Source: Azospirillum sp. TSO22-1 (GTDB taxonomy: Bacteria; Pseudomonadota; Alphaproteobacteria; Azospirillales; Azospirillaceae). From it: a DNA stretch of 64,000 bases. The stretch lies in assembly GCF_003116015.1 (NCBI RefSeq), contig NZ_LGQZ01000133.1, forward strand, positions 1-64,000, written 5' to 3'. The position numbers and the translations under genes were made by a program. Below, piece by piece: positions 24,219-31,951 of the stretch; the stretch's first letter is position 1, and each line of letters begins with the position of its first letter. Below the pieces are notes generated by a model. The model did not search any database, was not told the origin of the DNA, and saw only the letters and a program-made list of their open reading frames with translations.

Positions 24219-25379
24219 GTGGCCACGACGAACGAAACCCATCCGGAGATCCGCGAGTCCGTCCGCCGGCTGTGCGCCGGCTTCCCCGGGGAGTACTGGC
24301 GCACGCTCGACGCCGAGCGCGCCTACCCGACCGAGTTCGTGCGAGCGCTGACCGAGGCCGGGTTCCTCTCCGTGCTGATCCCCGAGGAGTACGGCGGTTC
24401 CGGCTTGGGGCTGGACGCTGCCTCGGCGATCCTGGAGGAGATCCACCGTTCGGGCTGCAACGGCGGCGCCTGCCACGCGCAGATGTACACGATGGGCACG
24501 GTACTGCGGCACGGCAGCGAGGCGCAAAAGCGCGCCTATCTGCCTGGCATCGCGTCGGGCGAACTGCGACTCCAGGCCTTCGGCGTCACCGAACCGACCA
24601 GCGGCACCGACACCACGCGAATCCGCACCTTCGCCCGGCGCGAGGGTGACGAGTACGTGGTCAACGGCCAGAAGGTGTGGATCAGCAGGGCCGAGCACTC
24701 CGACCTGATGGTGCTGCTGGTGCGCACCACGCCGCGCGATCAGGTGAAGAAGCCGACCGACGGCATGAGCGTGCTGCTGGTGGACATCCGCGCGGCGCTC
24801 GGCAAGGGCCTGACCATCCGGCCGATCCGCGCGATGATCAACCACGCCACCACCGAGCTGTTCTTCGACGACCTGCGGGTCCCCGCCGCCAACCTGATCG
24901 GCGAGGAGGGCAAGGGCTTCCACTACATCATCGACGGCATGAACGCCGAGCGCATCCTGATCGCCTCGGAGTGCATCGGCGACGCCCGCTTCTTCATCGA
25001 CCGTGCGTCGGCCTACGCCAGCACGCGCGAGGTGTTCGGCCGGCTGATCGGCACCAACCAGGGCGTCCAGTTCCCGATCGCCCGCAACCACGTCGAGACC
25101 GAGGCGGCGGCCCTCATGGTGCGCAAGGCCATCGAGCTGTTCGATAGGGGCCTGCCCTGCGGCACCGAGGCCAACATGGCGAAGCTGCTGGCCTCCGAGG
25201 CGTCCTGGCGGGCCGCGGACACCTGCCTGCAGACGCACGGCGGCTTCGGCTTCGCCGAGGAATACGACATCGAGCGCAAGTTCCGCGAAACGCGCCTCTA
25301 CCAGATCGCGCCGATTTCCACCAACCTCATCCTCTCGCACGTGGCGACCCACGCGCTGAAGATGCCCAAATCGTTCTGA
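24219..25379 (+). CDS. Acyl-CoA dehydrogenase of the C5-dicarboxylate operon
   Basis: A standard-length acyl-CoA dehydrogenase, 386 residues. Landmarks: LIPEEYGGSGLGLDAAS, the FAD/substrate motif FGVTEPTSGTDTTRI, QKVWISRAEHSD, NLIGEEGKGFHYIIDGMNAERI, and THGGFGFAEEYDIERKFRETR with the probable catalytic Glu. GTG 24219 is preceded by GGAGG at 6-7 nt. It is the first gene of the rightward operon, 3 bp before the CoA-transferase. The itaconate cluster of Pseudomonas aeruginosa also contains an acyl-CoA dehydrogenase whose step is not obvious, and the same uncertainty applies here. Confidence 0.9.
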   Translation: MATTNETHPEIRESVRRLCAGFPGEYWRTLDAERAYPTEFVRALTEAGFLSVLIPEEYGGSGLGLDAASAILEEIHRSGCNGGACHAQMYTMGTVLRHGSEAQKRAYLPGIASGELRLQAFGVTEPTSGTDTTRIRTFARREGDEYVVNGQKVWISRAEHSDLMVLLVRTTPRDQVKKPTDGMSVLLVDIRAALGKGLTIRPIRAMINHATTELFFDDLRVPAANLIGEEGKGFHYIIDGMNAERILIASECIGDARFFIDRASAYASTREVFGRLIGTNQGVQFPIARNHVETEAAALMVRKAIELFDRGLPCGTEANMAKLLASEASWRAADTCLQTHGGFGFAEEYDIERKFRETRLYQIAPISTNLILSHVATHALKMPKSF

Positions 25380-25382
25380 GCC

Positions 25383-26507
25383 ATGCACACCCCATTGGAC
25401 GGGATTCTCGTCGTCGCCCTGGAGCAGGCCGTGGCCGCTCCCTACTGTACGTCGCGCCTTGCCGACGCGGGTGCGCGGGTCATCAAGATCGAGCGGCCGG
25501 AGGGCGACTTCGCGCGCGCCTACGACCACGTCGCGCACGGCGAGAGCGCCTACTTCGTCTGGCTCAACCGCGGCAAGGAATCGGTCGTCCTCGACATCAA
25601 GAACCCGGACGACGCCGCGCTGATGCACCGGATGATCGCGCACGCCGACGTGCTGGTGCAGAACCTCGCCCCCGGCGCCGCGGAACGCGCCGGCTTCGGG
25701 TCGGAGGAACTGCGCGCGAAGCACCCGCGCCTGATCACCTGCGACATCAGCGGCTACGGCGAGGACGGCCCGTACCGCGACATGAAGGCGTACGACCTGC
25801 TGATCCAATGCGAGACCGGGCTGGCCTCGATCACCGGCGCGCCGGAGCGGCCGGGACGGGTCGGCGTGTCGGTGGCCGACATCGCCTGCGGCATGTACGC
25901 CCACGCCGGCATCCTCCAGGCCCTCTATGAGCGCGAGCGCACCGGGGAAGGCCAGGGCATCGCGGTGTCGCTGTTCGACGCCATCGCCGACTGGATGACC
26001 GTGCCGCTGCTGCACCAGGACTACGGCGGCAAGGCACCGGAGCGCGTCGGGCTCAACCACCCGTCCATCGCGCCGTACGGCGCCTTCACCCTGGCGGACG
26101 GGAATCAGGTGGTGATCTCCATCCAGAACGAGCGCGAGTGGGTGCGGCTGTGCGCCGAGGCGCTGGGTCAGCCCGGCCTCGCCACCGACCCGCGCTACGC
26201 CACCGGTCCGCTGCGGGTGGCGAACCGGCCGGCGCTGGACGCTGCGGTCGCCGCCGTCTTCGCCACCCTGGACCGCGCCGAGGCGCACACGCGCCTGCGC
26301 AAGGGCGGCATTGCCTACGGCGACGTCAACAGCGTCGCCGACCTCTCGGCGCACAGCCAGCTTCGGCGCATATCGACGGACACCCCGACCGGCCCGGTGG
26401 TGGGCGTGGCGCCGCCGGTGCGCCGGAGCGGCGCGGCGTTCCAGGCTCGCCCCATCCCGGCCGTCGGCAAGCACTCGGACGCCCTGCGCAAGGAATTCGC
26501 CCCATGA
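25383..26507 (+). CDS. Family III CoA-transferase, itaconate/mesaconate CoA-transferase-like
   Basis: A protein of 374 residues in the CaiB/BaiF family. Landmarks: GILVVALEQAVAAPYCTSRLADAGARVIKIERPEGDFAR, NRGKESVVLDIKNPDD, SGYGEDGPYRDMKAYDLL, the probable catalytic Asp166 in SVADIACGMYAHAGILQAL, and RTGEGQGIAVSLFDA. The neighbouring hydratase and citramalyl-CoA lyase-like genes make succinyl-CoA:itaconate (or mesaconate) CoA-transferase the leading assignment, equivalent to Ict of Pseudomonas. The ATGA overlap with the hydratase gene shows tight co-translation. Confidence 0.85.
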   Translation: MHTPLDGILVVALEQAVAAPYCTSRLADAGARVIKIERPEGDFARAYDHVAHGESAYFVWLNRGKESVVLDIKNPDDAALMHRMIAHADVLVQNLAPGAAERAGFGSEELRAKHPRLITCDISGYGEDGPYRDMKAYDLLIQCETGLASITGAPERPGRVGVSVADIACGMYAHAGILQALYERERTGEGQGIAVSLFDAIADWMTVPLLHQDYGGKAPERVGLNHPSIAPYGAFTLADGNQVVISIQNEREWVRLCAEALGQPGLATDPRYATGPLRVANRPALDAAVAAVFATLDRAEAHTRLRKGGIAYGDVNSVADLSAHSQLRRISTDTPTGPVVGVAPPVRRSGAAFQARPIPAVGKHSDALRKEFAP

Positions 26508-27343
26508 GCTTCGACACCCTCAAGGACTGGATCGGCCGTCAGGAGGAGCATCTGGACGTCGCCACCGTAGCGCCGCTCACCGGGCTGGCGCGCACGCTCG
26601 ACCACGACGACCCGCCCTGGCGTCCCGGCGAGGTGCCGCCGCTCGGCCACTGGCTGTACTTCCTGCCGCAGGCGCCGCAGCGCGACATCGCCGAGGACGG
26701 CCACCCGCACCGCGGCGGCTTCCTGCCGCCGGTGCCGCTGCCGCGCCGCATGTGGGCGGGCGGCGACCTGCAATGGCACGGTCCGATCCGCGTCGGCGAG
26801 GCGATCCGCCGCCGCTCGACCATCGAGAACGTCGAGCACAAGGCCGGCCGCTCCGGCGACCTCGTCTTCGTCAAGGTGGTGCACGAGGTGCTGACCGAGC
26901 GCGGAGTGGCGGTGCGCGAGGTGCACGATATCGTCTACCGCGACCCGCCCAGGCCCGGCGAGGCCCCCGCCCCCGGCGAGCCGCCGAAGGAGGTCGCGGA
27001 GTGGGAGCGCCCGGTGACCGGCGACCCGGTGCTGCTGTTCCGCTTCTCGGCGCTGACCTTCAACGGCCACCGCATCCACTACGACCGCAAGTATTGCGAG
27101 GAGGTGGAGGGCTACCCGGGCCTGATCGTGCACGGGCCGCTGATGGCGACGCTGCTGGTCGACCTCCACTTGCGCCACAATCCGGGAACGCGGGTGACCG
27201 GCTTCCGCTTCCGCGCCCGCCGGCCGGTGTTCGACGTGCATCCGTTCTCTGTCTGCGGCCGGCCGACCGACGGCGGGGCGGAGCTGTGGATCCGCGACCA
27301 CCAGGGCTTCGTCGCCATGACCGCCACGCTGGACGCCGAATGA
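26504..27343 (+). CDS. MaoC-like hydratase, itaconyl-CoA / mesaconyl-C4-CoA hydratase-like
   Basis: A double-hotdog dehydratase of 279 residues in the HTD2/FAS1-like MaoC group. The N-terminal hotdog carries LGHWLYFLPQAPQRDIAEDGHP, FLPPVPLPRRMWAGGDLQW and a long strand region around SGDLVFVKVVHEV. The C-terminal hotdog has the active-site stretch FSALTFNGHRIHYDRKY followed by HGPLMATLLVDL. Known homologues hydrate mesaconyl-C4-CoA or itaconyl-CoA to citramalyl-CoA. It is embedded by ATGA overlaps between the CoA-transferase and methyltransferase genes. Substrate choice rests on neighbourhood. Confidence 0.82.
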   Translation: MSFDTLKDWIGRQEEHLDVATVAPLTGLARTLDHDDPPWRPGEVPPLGHWLYFLPQAPQRDIAEDGHPHRGGFLPPVPLPRRMWAGGDLQWHGPIRVGEAIRRRSTIENVEHKAGRSGDLVFVKVVHEVLTERGVAVREVHDIVYRDPPRPGEAPAPGEPPKEVAEWERPVTGDPVLLFRFSALTFNGHRIHYDRKYCEEVEGYPGLIVHGPLMATLLVDLHLRHNPGTRVTGFRFRARRPVFDVHPFSVCGRPTDGGAELWIRDHQGFVAMTATLDAE

Positions 27344-28041
27344 CCACGCCGCTCCACTCGAACCACAAGGCGATGCTGGCCGAGGTGCTGGACCTCCACG
27401 GCAAGGTGGTGGCCGACGTCGGCTGCGGCGACGGCGCCATGGTCCGCCACCTGACCCGCGAGGGGGCGACCGCGGTCGGCCTGGAGCCGAGTCCGGAGCA
27501 ACTGGCGCGCGCGCGCGCCGCCGAGCCGGCGGGCGGCGAGGCCTATCGCGAGGGCCGCGGCGAGGCGCTGCCGTTTGACGACGGCTCGCTGGACGCGGTG
27601 CTGTATTTCAACAGCTTTCACCACCTGCCGCTCGATGCCATGCGCCCGGCACTGGCCGAGGCGGCGCGGGTGCTGCGCCCCGCAGGGCTGGTTGTTGCGG
27701 TGGAGCCGCTGGCGGAGGGCGCGTACTTCGCGGTGCTCAAGCCGGTCGAGGACGAGACGGCGGTGCGCGCGGCGGCGTACGAGGCGTTGCGGGAGCCGCC
27801 GGCCGGGCTCGTGCCCGAACTGGAGACGGTGTACCTCAACACCGTGAGGTTCCGCGACTTCGCCCAGTTCATCGACAGCGTGGTCGCCGCCGACCGGTCG
27901 CGACGGGAACGGCTGCCCGCCGTGGAGACGGAGATGCGCCGGCTTTTCGAAGCCGGGGCGCGGGTCGAGGACGGCAGAGCGGCGTTCGATCAGCCGATGC
28001 GGATGATGGTGTTGCGGCGAACCCACTTGCCCCCACCCTGA
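27340..28041 (+). CDS. Class I SAM-dependent methyltransferase
   Basis: A small-molecule methyltransferase-type protein of 233 residues. Motif I is VADVGCGDGAMVRHL (about 26-40), then GLEPSPEQLARARA, the acidic ALPFDDGSLDAVLYFNSFHHLP, and the post-motif RVLRPAGLVVAVEP. The start overlaps the hydratase stop (ATGA), so it belongs to the C5-dicarboxylate operon, where I know of no methylation step. Its last residues (LPPP) and stop codon come from the edge of the repeat element that starts at 28027. The acceptor is unknown. Possible roles include methyl-ester capping of a toxic acid, but that is speculation. Confidence 0.8.
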   Translation: MTTPLHSNHKAMLAEVLDLHGKVVADVGCGDGAMVRHLTREGATAVGLEPSPEQLARARAAEPAGGEAYREGRGEALPFDDGSLDAVLYFNSFHHLPLDAMRPALAEAARVLRPAGLVVAVEPLAEGAYFAVLKPVEDETAVRAAAYEALREPPAGLVPELETVYLNTVRFRDFAQFIDSVVAADRSRRERLPAVETEMRRLFEAGARVEDGRAAFDQPMRMMVLRRTHLPPP

Positions 28042-28126
28042 CCCTCCCCCGCTATCGCAGGGGAGGGAACTCCGCCCTCTGCCCCCTCCCCTGCGATAGC
28101 GGGGGAGGGATGGGGTGGGGGCAATA
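28027..28126. repeat. GC-rich inverted-repeat element (GCTATCGCAG subtype)
   Basis: A clean copy: TTGCCCCCACCC edge, CCCTCCCCCGCTATCGCAGG and its complement CCTGCGATAGCGGGGGAGGG as long arms around AACTCCGCCCTCTGCC, then GGGGTGGGGGCAATA. Its left edge overlaps the last codons of the methyltransferase gene and supplies the stop. The right edge motif is duplicated in tandem at 28112-28141. Confidence 0.8.
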
Positions 28127-28176
28127 GGGGTGGGGGCAATACAAGACAGACACGCGCTACAAGACAGACACGCGCT
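28112..28176. repeat. Two consecutive short tandem duplications
   Basis: The 15-mer GGGGTGGGGGCAATA occurs twice head-to-tail at 28112-28126 and 28127-28141. It is followed at once by the 18-mer ACAAGACAGACACGCGCT twice at 28141-28158 and 28159-28176. All copies are exact, which suggests recent slippage. The second duplication lies just upstream of the citE-like ribosome binding site. Confidence 0.9.
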
Positions 28177-28193
28177 CGACAGAAGGAACCCCC

Positions 28194-29006
28194 ATGCCCC
28201 GCCGCTCTTGGTTGTTCACCCCGGCGACGATGCCCGAGCGTTTCGAGCGCGCCGCCGCCACTGGTGCCGACGTGCTGATCCTCGACCTGGAGGACGCCGT
28301 TGCCCCCAATCGCAAGGATGAGGCGCGCAGGATCGCCCTCGATTTCCTGTCCGAACCGAACGCCTGGGCGCACACCGCCCGTGCGCTGCGCATCAATTCC
28401 CCGACCACACCCTATGGCCTGGAGGACCTGCTGGCGCTGATCCGCTCGGGCGCCAAGCCGGACGCCGTCATCATCCCGAAGACCGATTCGCCCGAGATCG
28501 TCCGCCTGATCGACGGGCACCTCGGCGGCGTTCCCCTGGTGCCGCTCATCGAATCCGCCCGCGGCGTCGAGAACGCCGCCGACATCGCCGCATCCTCGCC
28601 GCAGGTCGAGGCGCTGTTCTTCGGCGCGGCCGACCTCGCCGCCGACCTCGGCGCCGCGGTCGGGTGGGAGCCGCTGCTAGCCGCCCGCTCCCGCGTGGTG
28701 GTGGGCGCCGCCATGGCGCGCGTCGGCGTCATCGATTCGCCGTTCTTCGACCTGCGCGACGTCGACGGCCTGGCCGAGGAGGTCAAGCGCGCGGTCGCCC
28801 TCGGCTTCACCGCCAAGGCGGCGATCCACCCGAACCAGGTGGCGCCGATCAACGCCGCGCTCACCCCCACGGCCGAGGCGGTCGCCGAGGCACACCTGAT
28901 CCTGGCGGAGAACGCCAAGGGCGTCGGCGTGGTGAACGGCCGGATGATCGACGAGGCGATGGCCCGCAAGGCGCGTCGGATCCTCGCTGCGGCCGGCGAG
29001 TCCTAA
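28194..29006 (+). CDS. CitE-family lyase, (S)-citramalyl-CoA lyase-like
   Basis: An HpcH/HpaI aldolase/CitE-family protein of 270 residues. Landmarks: RRSWLFTPATMPERFERAAATGADVLILDLEDAVAP (Asp/Glu metal pocket), the CoA/Arg region LRINSPTTPYGLEDL, VPLIESARGVENAADIA, FFGAADLAADLG and KAAIHPNQVAPIN. In itaconate or mesaconate breakdown this step splits (S)-citramalyl-CoA to acetyl-CoA and pyruvate. AGAAGGA precedes the ATG. It follows the C5 operon after a 150-bp repeat region, so it may have its own regulation or be read through. Malyl- or methylmalyl-CoA lyase activity is the alternative. Confidence 0.85.
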   Translation: MPRRSWLFTPATMPERFERAAATGADVLILDLEDAVAPNRKDEARRIALDFLSEPNAWAHTARALRINSPTTPYGLEDLLALIRSGAKPDAVIIPKTDSPEIVRLIDGHLGGVPLVPLIESARGVENAADIAASSPQVEALFFGAADLAADLGAAVGWEPLLAARSRVVVGAAMARVGVIDSPFFDLRDVDGLAEEVKRAVALGFTAKAAIHPNQVAPINAALTPTAEAVAEAHLILAENAKGVGVVNGRMIDEAMARKARRILAAAGES

Positions 29007-30241
29007 GGCCCGCCGTCGCGCACCTGCATCAGCCGGCCGCGCTCGGTGACCAGCACGGTGGCCAGCGCCGCCACGCCCAGCGCGGCGAAGCCGATGATCA
29101 GCGGCCGGACGGTGCCGTCGAAGGCGTGCCCGATCACCCAGCCGAAGAACGCCCCGGCCGCCGTGGTGTAGAAGCCGATGAAGGACGACCCCATGCCGGC
29201 GACGTGCCCCAGCGGCTCCATGGCCATGGCGTTGAAGTTCGGCGCGATCAGACCGAAGCAGTAGAACACCACCGCCATGAAGACGCCAAGCACCAGCAAC
29301 GGCGGGTGTTCCGGAAAGCCCAGCAGCGCCATCGCCGCGCAGGCTGCGACCTGGACCAGCAGCGCCACGTGCGACACCCGCCGCATGCCCAACCGGCCGA
29401 CCAGCCGCGTGTTGGTCAGCGAGGCCAGCGCCATGACGCCGGCGATGGCGCCGAAGGCCACCGGGAACAGCTCGCCCAGGCCGTAGACGTCTACGAAGAT
29501 CTGCTGGGCGCTGCCGACGTAGCTGAGCAGGCCGCCGAACATGAACCCCATGGCGACGGTGTAGCCGAGCGTCCAGCGCGTCGTCACCACCTTGGCGAAG
29601 GCGTGGCCGAGCGCGGCGCCGGACAGCGGCATCCGGTCCTCCGGTGGCCGCGTCTCGGGCAGGCGCAGCGCCGCCCAGCCGAGCGCCGCGGCGGCGACCA
29701 GGAACAGCGCGCCGAAGATCCACCGCCACGCAGAGACGAGCAGGATCCCTTCGCCGATCGCCGGGGCGATCACCGGCACGATGATGAACACCATCATGAC
29801 GAAGGACATCACCCGCGCCATGTCGCGGCCGACGAAGCGGTCGCGGACGATGGCGATGGCGACCACCCGCGGCGCCGCGGCGCCGAACCCCTGGAGCGCG
29901 CGGAACGCCAGCATCCAGCCGAAGCCCGGCGCCAGCGCCGCGCCCAGCGACGCCGCCGCGAAGATCACCAGCCCGACCGCCAGCACCGGCTTGCGCCCGA
30001 AGCGGTCGGACAGCGGCCCATGGAACGGCTGCCCCACCGCGAAGCCCAGCATATAGCCGGTGATGATGAGCTGCCGGTCGTTCGGCTCCAGCACGCCGTA
30101 GGCGCCGGCGATGTCCGGCAGCGCCACCAGCATGATGTCGATGGAGAGCGCGGTCATCGCCATCAGCAGCGCGATGAGGCCGACGAACTCGGCGAAGCGG
30201 ACGTCCCGGGTCCGTGGAGGAAGGTCGTGCGAATAGGGCAT
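29003..30241 (-). CDS. MFS multidrug exporter, Bcr/CflA type
   Basis: A 12-helix inner-membrane transporter of 412 residues. It has IALLMAMTALSIDIMLVALPDI in helix 1 (the MTALSID pattern of the DHA1 Bcr/CflA group), the loop motif GPLSDRFGRKPVL, and the motif C-like region PVIAPAIGEGIL. It should export small molecules by proton antiport; the substrate is unknown. ATG 30241 is chosen because the family begins just before the first helix. It converges on the citE-like gene with a 4-bp overlap. Confidence 0.88.
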   Translation of the reverse strand: MPYSHDLPPRTRDVRFAEFVGLIALLMAMTALSIDIMLVALPDIAGAYGVLEPNDRQLIITGYMLGFAVGQPFHGPLSDRFGRKPVLAVGLVIFAAASLGAALAPGFGWMLAFRALQGFGAAAPRVVAIAIVRDRFVGRDMARVMSFVMMVFIIVPVIAPAIGEGILLVSAWRWIFGALFLVAAAALGWAALRLPETRPPEDRMPLSGAALGHAFAKVVTTRWTLGYTVAMGFMFGGLLSYVGSAQQIFVDVYGLGELFPVAFGAIAGVMALASLTNTRLVGRLGMRRVSHVALLVQVAACAAMALLGFPEHPPLLVLGVFMAVVFYCFGLIAPNFNAMAMEPLGHVAGMGSSFIGFYTTAAGAFFGWVIGHAFDGTVRPLIIGFAALGVAALATVLVTERGRLMQVRDGGP

Positions 30242-30325
30242 CGGCAGAGTGTGGTGCGACACCCCGCCGCGGGCAAGCAAAGCCGGAGCAGGGCGGCCAT
30301 GCGGCCACCCTGCTGCGTTTCCCCG

Positions 30326-30667
30326 TCAGATCGTCAGGCGGTCGCGCACCGGGGCGAGCACCTCGGCGGGCACCAGCCCGCGGTTCACCAGGTCGTCCAC
30401 CGACTTGAACGGCCGGGCGTGCAGGATGCGCTTGGCGCGCGCCTTGCCGATGTGCTTCAGCGACATGAGGTCATGCGGCGTCGCATGATTGAGGTTGACC
30501 GGGCCGGTGGGCGCCGGCGGCGCCTCGCCCCGGCGCTTGCCCTGGCCCTGCGGCGGGCGTTCCTTCTTGGCCGCACCGCCCTTCAGCGCGGTGTAGGCCA
30601 CCGCCCCCGCCACGCCGACCGCCACGGCGGCGGCGGCCCCGGCGATCGTCTTCTTGTCGATGTCCAT
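30326..30667 (-). CDS. Helix-hairpin-helix protein with N-terminal membrane segment (ComEA-like)
   Basis: A protein of 113 residues. The N-terminus has a hydrophobic stretch (IAGAAAAVAVGVAGAVAYTAL), followed by a charged Pro/Lys linker (about 35-55). A HhH DNA-binding region follows with VNLNHATPHDLMSLKHIGKARAKRIL and FKSVDDLVNRGLV. The order of anchor, linker and HhH is that of ComEA-like proteins, but it is short and no competence genes are near. ATG 30667 has AGGAG 9 nt upstream; the TTG two codons earlier is too close to it. Confidence 0.8.
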   Translation of the reverse strand: MDIDKKTIAGAAAAVAVGVAGAVAYTALKGGAAKKERPPQGQGKRRGEAPPAPTGPVNLNHATPHDLMSLKHIGKARAKRILHARPFKSVDDLVNRGLVPAEVLAPVRDRLTI

Positions 30668-30726
30668 ACTCAACGCTCCTGAAACCGTGTGGCCTCAGCA
30701 ACGCGCGAGGGCGGGCGGACGTTCCG

Positions 30727-31869
30727 TCAGCGCTTCATCAGCCCGGCGGCCTCCAGCGCCCTGGTGATCACGGACTGGATCCGGGCGCCCAGCGCATGCT
30801 CCGCATGGGAGGGCTGCGGCTGCGGCTTCATCTCCGGCACCGGGCCGCGTACTTCCACCTCCGGTACGCCCCGGGTCAGGCCCCAGGATTCGGCGATCCG
30901 CCACGTCGAGGAGACGCCGACGTCGAGGATGAACGGCCCGGCGCTGCCGCAGCGCCCGTCGCCCTCGCCCGGGCAGACCGCCACGCCGTGCGCCATGCCC
31001 GACAGCGTGTGCAGTTCCACCGCCGGCTCGCCGGCGGCGTTGCGCCAGACCCGCTCGGTGTGGACGCCGATGGTGCGCTCCACATCCGGAACCGGGCCGA
31101 GACCGTGCAGGTCGAGCCACTGCTTGGCCACCTCGTCGGCGTTGCGCGGCAGCACCGTGGCGTCGGCGTCGCCGTGCCAGACCGCCACCCGCGGCCACGG
31201 CCCGCCGTGCGGGGACGCGGAGCGGACGAGGTCGCCCCACGCTTGCCGCGGCCGGCTGCGCGGCTGGAACATGGCGTCGAACGCCTCGCCCACCGAGCCG
31301 GCTGCGCCGTAGGGCAAGCCGGCGACGACGGCGCCGCCGGCGAACAGCTCCGGGTGGGTCGCCAGCATCACCGAGGTCATGGCGCCGCCGGCCGACAGTC
31401 CGGTGACGTAGACCCGGCTGCGGTCGAGGCCGTGGTCGGCGACCATGTGCGCCACCATGGCGCGGATCGATTCGGCCTCGCCGGAGCCCCGGCGAGCGTG
31501 CTTGGACTCGAACCAGTTGAAGCAGGTGTTGGCGTTGTTGTCGCGCCGCTGCTCGGGCAGCAGCAGGGCGAAACCGAAGCGGTCGGCGAGGTCCACCCAA
31601 CCCGACCCGTAGCCGTAGCCCGCCGCCGTCTGCGTGCAGCCATGCAGGACCACCACCAGCGGCGCCGACCGCTGCAGCCGCGGCGGCACGTGGGTGAGCA
31701 TGCGCAGGTTGCCGGGGTTGGGGCCAAAGTCCGTCACTTCGGTCAACGGGCCGCCCGCGCCACCGGGCATCTTCTGCATGCGGTCCGCGGCGGCCTTGAA
31801 GGCCTGCCACTGGCGGCGCTGACGGGCGAGCTTTTCGGTCGTCTGGCCGAGATTCAGCAAGGAAGCCAT
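30727..31869 (-). CDS. PHB-depolymerase-family esterase
   Basis: An alpha/beta hydrolase of 380 residues in the esterase_phd/LpqC family. Landmarks: oxyanion-hole HG in LVVVLHGCTQTAAGYG, the nucleophile elbow TGLSAGGAM (Ser159), an acidic residue in WHGDADATVLP and His in SGMAHGVAV. Members hydrolyse polyhydroxybutyrate or related esters. ATG 31869 matches the family start (MASLLNLGQTTEKLARQ), though its AAAGG is too close for a typical binding site. A PhaR-like operator 31-41 bp upstream supports a link to PHB metabolism. There is no obvious signal peptide, so it is probably intracellular or exported by another route. Confidence 0.85.
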   Translation of the reverse strand: MASLLNLGQTTEKLARQRRQWQAFKAAADRMQKMPGGAGGPLTEVTDFGPNPGNLRMLTHVPPRLQRSAPLVVVLHGCTQTAAGYGYGSGWVDLADRFGFALLLPEQRRDNNANTCFNWFESKHARRGSGEAESIRAMVAHMVADHGLDRSRVYVTGLSAGGAMTSVMLATHPELFAGGAVVAGLPYGAAGSVGEAFDAMFQPRSRPRQAWGDLVRSASPHGGPWPRVAVWHGDADATVLPRNADEVAKQWLDLHGLGPVPDVERTIGVHTERVWRNAAGEPAVELHTLSGMAHGVAVCPGEGDGRCGSAGPFILDVGVSSTWRIAESWGLTRGVPEVEVRGPVPEMKPQPQPSHAEHALGARIQSVITRALEAAGLMKR

Positions 31870-31899
31870 CCTTTCGCGGGGCGTTCGCCCCACATTATG

Positions 31900-31910
31900 T
31901 TGCAGTGCAG
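31900..31910. promoter_or_regulatory. PhaR-like operator (TTGC-AGT-GCAG)
   Basis: The sequence, read with flanks as GTTGCAGTGCAGC, is a near-palindrome of the CTGC-N3-GCAG form described for the PHB regulator PhaR, with one mismatch. It lies just upstream of the PHB-depolymerase-like gene in an AT-richer patch (CATTATGTTGCAG). The assignment combines this match with the target gene type; no PhaR gene is in the window. Confidence 0.5.
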
Positions 31911-31951
31911 CATATGGGGTCAACCGCACCGGAACGCAATGGTTCCCGCAC

